Notes under the pieces: generated by a model
Database searches by the model: none
Seen by the model: the letters and a program-made list of their open reading frames with translations, nothing else
Told to the model about the DNA's origin: nothing
In this document: one piece after another, positions 19,969-30,587 of the stretch
How positions within the stretch are numbered: position 1 is the stretch's first letter
How the letters are laid out: the number at the start of each line of letters is the position of its first letter
Source: Cryptosporidium bovis
Taxonomy: Eukaryota; Apicomplexa; Conoidasida; Eucoccidiorida; Cryptosporidiidae
Direction of reading: 5' to 3'
DNA: 45,267 nucleotides
NCBI GenBank assembly: GCA_009768925.2
Contig: VHIT02000043.1
Coordinates: 1-45,267 of the forward strand
Made by a program: the position numbers and the translations under genes

Positions 19969-22900
19969 ATGGAAACAATGAACATGGGTATTCCTAACCA
20001 GTTAAAGAAGAGCAATAAGTGTGATATAGGGAATATAATGGAAAAGGCGGACGATGAAGATGAATTTAAAACAAAAGAATCTGCAATTGCAAGAGAAATA
20101 AAAGATTGTTTTACTTTTTTTGAAATATTTAACAAAAAAGGACTGATACTTGATGATTTGTTTGATTTAAATTTAATCAATGTATACAAAGATATCCAAA
20201 TAATTGAAATGCAGGTAATTGAGAACTTTATTAAGAATGATAAATTTATTAGAAATAGTTTAATAATAACCAAAGAGTTATCTGAATCTGAGATTTTGTT
20301 AGAGTTTGGTAAAAAAATGCAAGACCAAAATAAAAATAAAAAGAATGATGAAATGATATTTTATAAATTAACACAAATGGTACATATACTAGGTATATTG
20401 TTATTTTTAAATATATACTTTTTCAATGAACAGAGATTTGAAAGTGAATTAAGGGCTTTAGGTAGTATAATAAGAAATATATTACCTTTTATGTGTGCTG
20501 AAAGTATTAAATTAAGCTCTGTTGAATCATTCTTGGAGGTATTTTACCATTGTTTGGGATCTGTAAAAATAATAGTTAATATTGATAAAGTTCAAGAAAT
20601 GTGCTCTATGCAGGTAGTTATAAATTTAATTAATGTTTTTTCAATTGAAGAGATCAATGCAAAAATAATACTTTTGGTAATTGATATTATTGTTCATTTA
20701 TTCGTAAGTAATTCTATAAATTCGAGCATTTTTATGGAGAATACCTTAAGTTCAGTTTTGAATGCAATGGAAGAGATACCAAAAAGCCTCAAGTCACTGA
20801 AGAGAGCGAGAATATGCGTTGATTTGGACTTTTCAATGCACTATTATGTTTATTTGATAATTAGAATAATTCAAGGAATATGTATTCCAAATGGCATTAC
20901 TTTAAGCAATGACTTTTATTCAAATAAACAAAATTCAATGAAATATCACAATTTGGCAAGGTCAATTTGCAATCAATTTTCGACATTTTTTATTAATAAA
21001 TTAATATTCAATAGAGTAAAGAATAAAGACTATCATTATTCTATTGGAAACGACATTGCAGTCGTTATTTTTTCAGATTTACTGAAGGCATCATTAAATC
21101 CAAAATATTACATTTGCTCAACAATAACAAATGTAATACTGATTCAGCTAATTAAAATTTCAAATTCATTTTTAAGTAATAATTCCAACTCTAAAATTAA
21201 TTTGGCATACATTGATACTTATTCAAAAGAACTTTGTATTTATTTACTTGGAGTTTCTCTAACTACATTCCTAAAAAGTATTAATTATAACATATCATTA
21301 AACGGCTTATCCGATAATAACAGTGGTATAGAAAAAATTGAATACAATAATGAAATTCAAAATTCGAGTGTAAAAGGTGAAATTGACTGTATATGTGGTA
21401 ATGACTCATTTAATTTGGATTTAGGTGAAAGGCTTAGCTGCAAAACATGTGACAAAGTATTTCATTTTAATTGTATTAATGATAACATACAATTGGAAAT
21501 TAATGAGGATTGGAAATGTGATGATTGTGTGATTAATGTTATTTCAAATGAATTATATAAAAATATAGCTGATAATAACGAAATGACACCGGGTAGTTTT
21601 AATAATTCAAAAATATGCGTTGTGATGATCATTATACTTGACTATTTATATAGGAAGACAGGATTAAGCACTTCTCCGACAAAATATGAAACAGCATATC
21701 AAAGAAACATAATAACCGATGTGAACAGTTCGATAATATGTTCTTTTATACTAGAGATGAAATCAAAGCTAAAATTATTTAATTCAATTCAAACAAGGGG
21801 AAATGAGAAATTATCTAATTTAAAGGTAGAAAAGAATAAGAATGTTGATAGAAAAGGAAGTGAAGAAAAAGGCAAATTATTTATTATGCTCTTTAAGGAG
21901 TGGCTTTATCCTGTAACTAATATTCATTCTTCACTTATAACTTATTCATCAAAGTTTCCAAAGTTATTGGATTCTTGTACAATAAGAATATGGAATAACT
22001 ACTTGTTAAAAGAAATAAAAACATTATCAAATCTTGTTTTACATTGTTTACTGGCGAACATATACAATTCATCTTTGTCTACAATGAGAAGAATCGCACT
22101 CAATTCATTGGGTCAAGTAATCTCAGCGAGACCAAGTTTATTGTTTATAAACAGTGCCATATTAAACGCAATATTGCTATCACTTAAGGATAAGACGCCA
22201 AAAATTAGAGAAAGAGCATTGGCAATTATAGAAAAATACTTTTCAGACATATATTCACTTAAAATATTCGGTGATAAATATAAATTTGAGGATGAAAATA
22301 AGTTGCTTTTGGACCAAATAATCAGGACAACTTTTGATATTTCTCCATTAGTTAGATTGGCTTCAATTAAAATATTGAAAATATTATATTCAAAAAATCC
22401 AACAAAATTATATATCGGTTCGTTGTTATTAAAAAGGGCACTAGCAAGTGATGAAACACAGACTATTAAACGGCTATCGATAGATACATTTATTTCCCTT
22501 TGGTTTTGCGATTCAAGTGTAATTAATGATGAAATGGGCAACAGTTTAGTAGATATCATAAATTATTCGGAAAGTAAAGATTTTAATCAGTCAATTGGCA
22601 TTGAATATATTGGTTGCAACAGTTTTATTGGATATATACAAAAAATTATACGAAACAACTCTGATTCCAAAAATGCGGAGGACTTGATTTCAAGATGGTC
22701 AAAAGTTTTTATTGATATGTTTTTAAATTGCGAAAATTTTGATAATTCACGAAAAATCAAGGATGAAAGTGAATTAAAAAATAATATATTATTTAGTGAA
22801 AAAAGATTAAATATTTTGAAATCAATAGAGATAATTGGTCAAATATATCCAGAATCGATAGTGGAAATATATCCACATATTATTGTATATTTGAAAGATT

Positions 22901-25281
22901 TTTCAATTATTAAATCAGATGTAATAATAAACATTTGCACAGTGCTTTCCTATGTGTTGCCATTGGTGAAAGATATAAATACGAAAAGTATTGAAATGGA
23001 TTTACTGAAGATAGTTATGGACTCAAAGTCTCCTCAATTGATAAGATCATCAATACTCTGTCTAACCAGCCTATTAAGTGATAACTCAAAGGAAAACTGT
23101 GTAAATGATAACAATATACTTATACCAATAATAATGGAGAGTATAAGAAACTTATGGGAATATAAACATAAAATTTATACTGAAATAGATTCTATTGAAG
23201 TTAAAATTTTGGACTCAATAAGAAGAAACGCATGGTTACTAGGTTGTATTTACGAATATAGTTCTCCAAGTATAGCTTTAACATTTTTAAATAATAGAAT
23301 AGAGAGGGCAAAAATAATCGAAACAGAATTTGGAATTTCTTGGGTAGTATGCAACGATAAATCAGACTCGATAACTGATAATGGGTTAGGAAATGACATT
23401 AATGTTGATTATAATGTAGTCGATTCAAGTAATCTGGTTTTTGATTTAATGTGTGAATTATTTTATTTATTAGATTGGAATTTAAATAAAAGTATATTAT
23501 TTCCAACATTAATTCAATTTTTGATGAACCAAAAACAATTTATTAAGACAATCAAATTTAATAATTTGATTAAAAGCGCATTAAAGGGAATTAGAATTCA
23601 AGAAAATGATAGTAATAAAATAAAAATATCTAATTCTGTAAATAATGAAGATTTAATCGGAGTAAATAGGTCAGGACTTTGTATTATTTGTCTACAAGGA
23701 ATATTGTCTCTTCTTAGAAACTATGAATCTAGAGCAGTAAAAGAAAATAAAAACAATCAATGTAATGGCGACTTACCGAATGATAATACAACGAACATTT
23801 TTGAAGTTCAACATAGTGAGTACTCAACCAAATTGGAGGAAAATAACGGAAGCAAGATTTATAATACTCCAAATAATAGAATCAATAAACCATTTAGAAA
23901 TACAGACCAACTTGAATCTTGCTCTCCAATAAGTACATTAACATTCGAGAATGTTGAGAATCCTTCTACCGTAAAAACAAATATATTTGGATCTGCCTCT
24001 CAAAATACAACCTCATCATCAGCTTCTCAACCACTGGCGTCTAATTTGGATATACTACTATCAATATTTCAAGAAACTACAGCTGAGAGAGATGTTAGAT
24101 TTAATAAGGTTCAAAAGCAACAAATATGTTCATTAATACTTTGTATATTGGAACAGTTCAATAAACATGGACTTGTTAATCCAACATCTATTATTCCTCC
24201 GATATCTGGGTTATTATTTTCAACAAATAGAGAAATTTCTTACAAGTCGTACCAAATAATATGTTCTATATTCGATAGATTTCCTAATTTAATAATTAAC
24301 AAATATAAAGATATTACAATTAATGGGTTCATTTACTACTATTCAAATATTAAAAATTTGTTGGGAGTTTATAAGAAAGAAGATTCAGATTTCACACTAA
24401 AGTGTATATTTACAAATGAAACAACAGAAGAAAATGTACAGGGTAAAACCAGGTCAGAGTTACTGGGTACTACCTTTGAATATTTTTCACGAATATATTT
24501 TGAAAAATGTCGAGGAAGAAGAATATATAGAGAAAGCGTCATAAAAGGTTGTTGTAAGCAATTGGAATTACTATTGTCGGCAGATGAAGTTAAGGGCTTG
24601 TTAAATAAATTGAGTTCAAATATCAATTTAAGTGATGGAGCTTTATTGATTTTATATACTGAATTTGTCTCATATCTAATATTGGCACTTCCTTTCATTT
24701 ATGAATCGGAACTTCTTTTATTGCTTTATAATTTGGGTGAAATGTGCGTTTCTTGCTCTCAAAACTGCAATAATATTCATGAAATGAATGAGATTGTTGA
24801 AGATGATGCAGAAATGAAAATATATTCGAATTCAATATTGGCTATTACATGTACCTCTTTGCAAAAGGTTTTAAAAGAAGAATATAAGGTTAATGAAAGC
24901 CATATGTCTAATTTCAACCCATATAACTCCATAAACAAAGAAAAACCAAAGTATTTTCACATAGATGGAGAATTCCAAGGGAATACTAATGAAAGTGTTA
25001 CAAATTTAATTTCTTTAAATAGAAGCACAATATATGAATACATGAATAGTTTTAGGGAGAGACTATTCAATATTTGGGAACTATATACAAAAGGTAGTTC
25101 TGAAGATCTTGTTAAATTTGTAAATGAGATCCTGTATCTAAATGCACACACCACTATTGAAAAGGTGGCGAGACCAGGTAAGAGAAAACAAACAAAGAGA
25201 AAAAGTGTAAAAAGAAGTAGAAATGATGATAAATATTCGGACACATGTTCATCCCAAAGTTGGAGTCCAACCAAACGTTGA
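19969..25281 (+). CDS. SCC2: SCC2/NIPBL-type cohesin loader with PHD finger
   Basis: The 1770-residue product is mostly alpha-helical HEAT-like repeats. The best marker is the segment near 707-760 (MRRIALNSLGQVISARPSLL, then LKDKTPKIRERALAIIEKYF and VRLASIKILKILY), which matches the conserved core hook of SCC2/NIPBL/Mis4. These proteins load cohesin on DNA. A PHD-like Cys/His cluster lies at about 474-521 (C474-x-C476 ... CKTC ... HFNC ... CDDC), as in plant SCC2 but not yeast or human. Residues about 1290-1360 are a disordered insert. The last 35 residues are Lys/Arg-rich (KRKQTKRKSVKRSRN), a probable nuclear signal. The family call rests on the HEAT core and architecture; a partner SCC4 is not in this window. 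Confidence 0.78.
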   Translation: METMNMGIPNQLKKSNKCDIGNIMEKADDEDEFKTKESAIAREIKDCFTFFEIFNKKGLILDDLFDLNLINVYKDIQIIEMQVIENFIKNDKFIRNSLIITKELSESEILLEFGKKMQDQNKNKKNDEMIFYKLTQMVHILGILLFLNIYFFNEQRFESELRALGSIIRNILPFMCAESIKLSSVESFLEVFYHCLGSVKIIVNIDKVQEMCSMQVVINLINVFSIEEINAKIILLVIDIIVHLFVSNSINSSIFMENTLSSVLNAMEEIPKSLKSLKRARICVDLDFSMHYYVYLIIRIIQGICIPNGITLSNDFYSNKQNSMKYHNLARSICNQFSTFFINKLIFNRVKNKDYHYSIGNDIAVVIFSDLLKASLNPKYYICSTITNVILIQLIKISNSFLSNNSNSKINLAYIDTYSKELCIYLLGVSLTTFLKSINYNISLNGLSDNNSGIEKIEYNNEIQNSSVKGEIDCICGNDSFNLDLGERLSCKTCDKVFHFNCINDNIQLEINEDWKCDDCVINVISNELYKNIADNNEMTPGSFNNSKICVVMIIILDYLYRKTGLSTSPTKYETAYQRNIITDVNSSIICSFILEMKSKLKLFNSIQTRGNEKLSNLKVEKNKNVDRKGSEEKGKLFIMLFKEWLYPVTNIHSSLITYSSKFPKLLDSCTIRIWNNYLLKEIKTLSNLVLHCLLANIYNSSLSTMRRIALNSLGQVISARPSLLFINSAILNAILLSLKDKTPKIRERALAIIEKYFSDIYSLKIFGDKYKFEDENKLLLDQIIRTTFDISPLVRLASIKILKILYSKNPTKLYIGSLLLKRALASDETQTIKRLSIDTFISLWFCDSSVINDEMGNSLVDIINYSESKDFNQSIGIEYIGCNSFIGYIQKIIRNNSDSKNAEDLISRWSKVFIDMFLNCENFDNSRKIKDESELKNNILFSEKRLNILKSIEIIGQIYPESIVEIYPHIIVYLKDFSIIKSDVIINICTVLSYVLPLVKDINTKSIEMDLLKIVMDSKSPQLIRSSILCLTSLLSDNSKENCVNDNNILIPIIMESIRNLWEYKHKIYTEIDSIEVKILDSIRRNAWLLGCIYEYSSPSIALTFLNNRIERAKIIETEFGISWVVCNDKSDSITDNGLGNDINVDYNVVDSSNLVFDLMCELFYLLDWNLNKSILFPTLIQFLMNQKQFIKTIKFNNLIKSALKGIRIQENDSNKIKISNSVNNEDLIGVNRSGLCIICLQGILSLLRNYESRAVKENKNNQCNGDLPNDNTTNIFEVQHSEYSTKLEENNGSKIYNTPNNRINKPFRNTDQLESCSPISTLTFENVENPSTVKTNIFGSASQNTTSSSASQPLASNLDILLSIFQETTAERDVRFNKVQKQQICSLILCILEQFNKHGLVNPTSIIPPISGLLFSTNREISYKSYQIICSIFDRFPNLIINKYKDITINGFIYYYSNIKNLLGVYKKEDSDFTLKCIFTNETTEENVQGKTRSELLGTTFEYFSRIYFEKCRGRRIYRESVIKGCCKQLELLLSADEVKGLLNKLSSNINLSDGALLILYTEFVSYLILALPFIYESELLLLLYNLGEMCVSCSQNCNNIHEMNEIVEDDAEMKIYSNSILAITCTSLQKVLKEEYKVNESHMSNFNPYNSINKEKPKYFHIDGEFQGNTNESVTNLISLNRSTIYEYMNSFRERLFNIWELYTKGSSEDLVKFVNEILYLNAHTTIEKVARPGKRKQTKRKSVKRSRNDDKYSDTCSSQSWSPTKR

Positions 25282-25779
25282 AATTTTACTTATTTTTCTC
25301 ATCTACTCGATTTAATTATGTGATTCAACTTATGTCAAGAGAAAAAAATTCGTTAAATTAACATTTTCATATAGGCACAAAACTACAATCACAGAAATTA
25401 TTATTATTATTGAGATTTTTCAAATAATTTAATGTTTTTCATTCTACTGATACGATTTTCCTTTTTTTATAATTTTTTTATTGAATTTTTGATTAGTATT
25501 CTTAGTTTGCATGCATGTATTTTATTACATGTATAATGTGGACAAAATATGTAATATGGGGCTGGGATGAAAGTATGGCGTGTGAACAATTTTTCTTTTA
25601 TTTCTTTTTTTTTGAATGCGTTAGTTAAATATTTTAAGTTATTATAATATATAATTACGATTTTGCTAGTTGGGAAGAAATTAATAGAATAGTTGTAGGC
25701 GGTTTTTGAATGGAGCTTATAGAAATAATTCTGGTGATAAACTAGCTGAATTGTGTGTGGGGGATAAAGATTATAAAAT
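25282..25779. promoter_or_regulatory. Upstream region of the F-BAR gene
   Basis: This 498-bp gap between plus-strand genes contains TGCATGCA at 25508-25515, an AP2-type palindrome, and GGCGG at 25698-25702, about 80 bp before the F-BAR start. A minus-strand open frame at 25467-25826 overlaps the F-BAR start and looks non-coding. Confidence 0.45.
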
Positions 25780-27816
25780 ATGCAAGAAAGTCCGGAAGAT
25801 AAAAGCAACAAGGTGGATACTAACATTGAAAATCGGGAGCAACATTTAACAAGCTATGAAATAGGTTTTTTGCACGATTGGACGTTAATTTGTACGAGAA
25901 TAGAAAATGGATTAAAATTAGTAGAGCAGATGAAATTGGCGATTGAAGAGAGAGCGTCACTGGAAGAACTATATTCAAGTGGATTAGAAAGCATTTCATC
26001 AAAGTTTTTTCCTCCGGGAACTGAAAGTACAACTTTATCGTCAGCAATCATATCACTAAGAAATGAAACTTATAGAAGGTCCGAACATTGCAGGGAGTTA
26101 TCAGAGACACTTAGATCTGATGTATTGAATAATACACTAAATAATATGTTAGAAAATCATAGATCTGCATATAGTCATTTGTTTAAGACGGGAAAGGGAA
26201 TAACAGATGAATTACAGAAAAGGTACAGCGACTTTATAAGATTAAGAGACAACTATGGTATTGCAAGGCACAATGTGGGACAGTTATCATTGAGGTATCA
26301 TGAATTGGCTAAAGAAAATACAATAGGAAACAAAACTACATTATTAGGAAGCGAGATTTTGAGAAAGATATTAGAAGTTGAACAATTAGAAAAAGATTAT
26401 AATAACAGTGTGGAAAACTTTGAAACATACTATGGTTTTTATTTAAATCAAATGAAACATATAATTAAAACAATGGAAGATATGGATAAAAAAAGAATAA
26501 AATGTTTATCTGACACATTTATGAAGATGATGATTTATGATATGAGCTACATAAGAAATTTACAATATGATTCAAATAATGTAATAAATTCACTACAAGA
26601 TGTTAATGCAGAAAAGGATATTTCAGAGTATATAAACAGGTTTGGGGAGTCAAATAATGAAACATATATAGAGAGAGAGAGCGAAAAAATAATTAATTTA
26701 AGAGGGATAAGTAAGATAGATAAGGAAGTAATAAAAAAGGAGAATTGGAGGGACATATGCAACAAAATGAGCAATTTGAAAATATCAAACGATGAATTCA
26801 TTACTTTAACAACATCCCAGATGGCAGAGAAAAATATAATGTTGGAAAATATGCTAGATTTACAATCAATAATATCCACATTGGTAAACCCTTCTACTGC
26901 AATAAAAGCACAAAAGGCTGTTAAAGTTTTGTTGACACAATTGAATATTCTTGTAAATGAAAGTAATCAAGATGATTGTGTAAAAGATAATGATGTTATT
27001 CAAAAAGCTGAAAGTTTTGAGAGTATTGATTCATATACTGCCTCGAAGGAGCATTCATTTGAGTCATCAACGACTTGTTCAAATGAGGCAATACAAGATA
27101 ATATACAAGAATCAAGTAATTCTACCGTTCATAATGGTAATTCTAAAAATAATTCTAATAAGGAAGATATTGAAATAAGCTACAAGAGTATATACGATGA
27201 ATTAATATATCAATTTACAAATATAAATGAGAATAATGTAATAATAGAAAAAGTTAATAGTATCGACAATTATGGTTTAAATGAATATAAAAATTGTGAT
27301 TATTATTTGAGTGCACTAATGAACCATACAATACAAAGCAAGGAATCCAAGTTAATATTGAATATGGATAATGAACATAGAAATAGATTAAAGGACCATC
27401 TTTTTATTATACTTGACCATATACAAAATGAAAATAGTGTATGGTTATTCAGAAAAATGTTGTTTCTTTCAGAATCAGTAGTAATAAATGATTCCGAATT
27501 ATTTAAATACGTTTATAAGCATGACATCTGGAATGTAGTTAAAATTTGGGAGGATACAATATTGCTTTGCATTTCTGAAGATTATCAGAGAAAAATGATA
27601 GAATCAGATTCACTGGAGTTTGAAAAATTTAGAAATATAGATGATATCGAATATTTTGATAAACTAAATAATATTGAGAAATTACCATTATTAATGAGAA
27701 AATTTGGAATACCTGAAATACCAATAATTACATTGTTTACAAAAATATGTAGTCAAAATGGATTAGAAAAAAGTTATTGTGATAAATTATTATTTAATAT
27801 AAAAAATATAAAATAA
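25780..27816 (+). CDS. F-BAR domain protein
   Basis: The 678-residue product carries an N-terminal F-BAR (FCH) domain starting at about residue 29 with FLHDWTLICTRIENGLK, then ERASLEELYSSGLESI, and long helical segments to about 290. F-BAR domains form curved dimers that bind and bend membranes during endocytosis and cytokinesis. The middle (about 395-460) is Ser/Asn-rich and disordered. A second, mostly helical module at about 510-640 includes WLFRKMLFLSES and YKHDIWNVVKIWED; it looks conserved but I cannot name it. There is no SH3 or RhoGAP domain, which many animal and fungal F-BAR proteins have. The gene is convergent with DNMT2, with 77 bp between stops. Confidence 0.82.
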   Translation: MQESPEDKSNKVDTNIENREQHLTSYEIGFLHDWTLICTRIENGLKLVEQMKLAIEERASLEELYSSGLESISSKFFPPGTESTTLSSAIISLRNETYRRSEHCRELSETLRSDVLNNTLNNMLENHRSAYSHLFKTGKGITDELQKRYSDFIRLRDNYGIARHNVGQLSLRYHELAKENTIGNKTTLLGSEILRKILEVEQLEKDYNNSVENFETYYGFYLNQMKHIIKTMEDMDKKRIKCLSDTFMKMMIYDMSYIRNLQYDSNNVINSLQDVNAEKDISEYINRFGESNNETYIERESEKIINLRGISKIDKEVIKKENWRDICNKMSNLKISNDEFITLTTSQMAEKNIMLENMLDLQSIISTLVNPSTAIKAQKAVKVLLTQLNILVNESNQDDCVKDNDVIQKAESFESIDSYTASKEHSFESSTTCSNEAIQDNIQESSNSTVHNGNSKNNSNKEDIEISYKSIYDELIYQFTNINENNVIIEKVNSIDNYGLNEYKNCDYYLSALMNHTIQSKESKLILNMDNEHRNRLKDHLFIILDHIQNENSVWLFRKMLFLSESVVINDSELFKYVYKHDIWNVVKIWEDTILLCISEDYQRKMIESDSLEFEKFRNIDDIEYFDKLNNIEKLPLLMRKFGIPEIPIITLFTKICSQNGLEKSYCDKLLFNIKNIK

Positions 27817-27893
27817 TATGTAAACATTTACAATGTCAACTATCCTGCTAAAATTAAGTAAACATTGGAAATTCGAGTATTTAGTGTAATTGT

Positions 27894-29255
27894 TTATGTT
27901 ATTGATGTCTTTTCCATAATTTCAAAAAAGAAGTAAAATATAATTGTTACAATGTAGACAGAAATACTATTTCCAATGAGAGAATATTGTTGTTGAAGCG
28001 AAAGATTAAGATCGTTAAACCAACTCTCCGGAAAACCCATTATTAATAAAATTTCAATGGGATGAAAACATCTAATTTTGGCATTTGATAAGTTATCCAC
28101 TTTTTGGAATCTACTCGGATCAACTGCAGATGTATTAAAGATGTGGTCAAAAATATCAATATTGTCATTATAGCTTGATGGTTTAATATTAATTGAAAAA
28201 TTGAGTAAAGGCCCACCTCTACCTTTTGTTTTAATGTAGCTTCTAGCAAATGTTGTAGATACCTTTGAATATTTATTAACAATATCAAATTTAAAAGAAG
28301 GGTTACTATTAACAATGATTTTTGAAAGATTAACAAGTTCATTGATTTCATTAATGTTAAAATTCCCAATTACATCACTTATTGAATTAGGTTTATTACA
28401 ATAACTGTCAAGTATGCAGTTACATTTATATTCATCAAAAGGGAGATAACAAATTATGTTACTATGCTCCGATTTAATATGAGCTTTGTTTGATATCAAT
28501 TTGCCTGCGTTATATTCTTTGAATTTATTGTAAAAGTTTGTTTTTAATTGCTTAATATTTGAATTAAATAATATATTAATATTGTTACCAATACTCATTA
28601 CATTGTCACGTATTGCAAGGCAATAATATCTAACCCTCGTATTTGGTATTCCAATAATTGTTGGTGTAATAAGAAATTCAAATACAGTAAAGTTGAGTTT
28701 ATTTAGCATATTCAACATTAAATTGTGAGTATTAGATGTTTCGAAGTTGATAACATTTTCGACAAACCATGCTTTGGGAACATTATCGCCAATTTCATAC
28801 ATTAATTCGATTAATCTTAAAAATGGTTTAGTTCTGTTATCATTAGAGTCCCTATTAGATCCGCCATTAGTAAAAGGCTGACAAGGGGGACTTATTAACC
28901 AAATGTCAGATTTTGGAATATCATTTATCGTTAAAGACTCAATGTTCTTACACAAAATACTCGTTTCTGGAAAATTTTTCCTGTAGACTCGATTTGCAAA
29001 TTCATTTATTTCGTAGGCCTTAATAACATTCAGTCTGTAGTTTGAATTCTACAGGACAAAAAAAGTTTGTTTTAATTTATGAATGAAGTTATGTAATAAA
29101 TTAAGTTCATTTTCTTAGACAAAAATTTATCATTTACTTACTAATGCAGACAGTTTAAATGCATTCTTAAGAGATAAATGAATTCCACCTATTCCGCTGA
29201 AGAATCTGAAGGCGGAATGATCAATTTGTTCAATGATTGTTAAAGAACAGTTCAT
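27894..29255 (-). CDS. DNMT2: DNMT2-type (TRDMT1) cytosine methyltransferase, two exons
   Basis: The long ORF lacks an ATG and motif I; these sit in an upstream exon. My model is exon 1 at 29255-29142 (38 codons, phase 0) and exon 2 at 29048-27894, with a 93-nt intron that has donor GTAAGT and acceptor TGTAG. The 422-residue product has motif I FRFFSGIGGIHLSLKNAF (16-33), motif IV SPPCQPF with catalytic C94, motif VI ENV (135-137), motif VIII GIPNTRVRYY (R176, R178), and motif X GNSISVYIV near the end. Order and motif IV (PPCQPFT) fit DNMT2, which methylates C38 of tRNA-Asp. The DNMT2 hallmark CFT tripeptide is replaced by TFA (304-306). A DNA substrate cannot be excluded from sequence alone. 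Confidence 0.88.
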
Positions 29256-29697
29256 AAGTATGGATTAAACGGTGTTTTATTCGATAGTGGAGAGAAGGTT
29301 AGTAAATTGTTTGGATGGTAAGTAGGGACATATAGACTTAAAGGAAATGTTGAAAAAATGAAAACTGAACTTACTCCAAAGCATCAATAGAACTTTCTTG
29401 TTTAGATTCTAGACAGTTATTCATTAGTAATCATTGATCTTGCATATAGTCAACATTATTTCAAATATAGAATAATGGCAATTTGTCATATTCACATATT
29501 GCAGGTTGTATATAGGCGGGAACTTCCCTAGGAATATGTCAGAATTGATGTAGAAAAATTACAATTCAATGATAGAAAAGTGGTTTCGTAAATAATACAT
29601 ATTTGTATATATAAACGGATATATATTTAAGTTTGTGCTCTTCATCTGATTTGTTTTCGGTTTCCTCCTAAATCAGTTGTTTTATTCGTAATATAAA
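29256..29697. promoter_or_regulatory. Divergent promoter region of DNMT2 and ELF1 homologue
   Basis: This 442-bp gap lies between outward-facing starts. It holds GGCGGGAA at 29515-29522, the closest match in the window to a canonical E2F site. I see no RNA gene or exon. Confidence 0.5.
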
Positions 29698-30381
29698 ATG
29701 GGTAAAAGAAAGGCAAAAAAGGTGGAGATAAGAAAGAGTAAGATACCAAAGTTGGACAAGGAGTTCAACTGCCCATTTTGCAACAATACAAAAACAGTCG
29801 GAGTAAAAATGAATCATAAGGAAAGACTTGGGCATTTGTCGTGTAGAGTGTGTGGTGTAGAATTTACGACAAGAATAGGAAAGTTTGATGAGGCAGTAGA
29901 TATATTTTCAACGTGGATAGATAAGTGCTACGAAGTGAATAATGTTGCAACAGAAGATAATTTAGGTGCGAATTCAGGTAATGTTATAGAGGAGCAGTTA
30001 GAAGTAGGGGAAGATATGGAATCAAATAGAGTAGATAAAATGGTATATTCAAAAAAACCGGAAAATAGAAGTGAATCATTCTCAATAGAAGATAATGTAG
30101 ATGAGGTAGCTAATAATGAAGATTACAGTTACAAGGATGATGGTTTTAATAATACAACTAACATTGATTCAGAAAAAACAAACTGGGCATTAAGCGATGA
30201 AAATGAAGTACGATCACCAGGTGAAGATGTTTTGGACAATGTGGGAAATGATTATGAATTAAACATAGATCGAAAAACGAGTGAGGGTAAATCTTTATTT
30301 GACATAAGCAAAATAACAGAATCAACGGTAATCAATAAATCATTTACAATGAATGAAGATGACGGATTATTTAGTGATTAA
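29698..30381 (+). CDS. ELOF1: Transcription elongation factor ELF1/ELOF1 homologue
   Basis: A basic N-terminus (MGKRKAKKVEIRKSKIPKLD) precedes a four-cysteine zinc ribbon, C25-x2-C28 and C49-x2-C52, ending in the conserved FDEAVDIFSTWIDKCYE (63-79). This is the complete ELF1 family core, a small factor that travels with RNA polymerase II through chromatin. The core is about 82 residues, as in human ELOF1, but here it carries about 145 extra residues that are acidic and Asn/Ser-rich. Fungal ELF1 also has an acidic tail, so extension is not unique. The start is the first ATG and matches the family N-terminus exactly. Confidence 0.93.
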   Translation: MGKRKAKKVEIRKSKIPKLDKEFNCPFCNNTKTVGVKMNHKERLGHLSCRVCGVEFTTRIGKFDEAVDIFSTWIDKCYEVNNVATEDNLGANSGNVIEEQLEVGEDMESNRVDKMVYSKKPENRSESFSIEDNVDEVANNEDYSYKDDGFNNTTNIDSEKTNWALSDENEVRSPGEDVLDNVGNDYELNIDRKTSEGKSLFDISKITESTVINKSFTMNEDDGLFSD

Positions 30382-30587
30382 TTATTTTAAATATTAATTA
30401 AATCGAACATAATTAACTATTTGAAAAAAATGAAATCTAGCGAATACTTATTCTTAAATAAATTTAATTAACAAGAGTCAATACTGCCACTAAAAAGATG
30501 TGTTTTGTTTACTATTCCTTTTTTAGCATGATGACCTGATAAAAAGAAAAAAATGTACAAATGAAATGGATTATACTGATTTCAAGT

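Noticed and set aside
22113-22559. 148-residue antisense frame inside SCC2
   Set aside because: It lies wholly opposite the conserved HEAT core of SCC2; no domain or signal supports it.
25467-25826. 119-residue minus-strand frame before the F-BAR gene
   Set aside because: It overlaps the F-BAR start and the promoter gap, with no motif and random-like composition.
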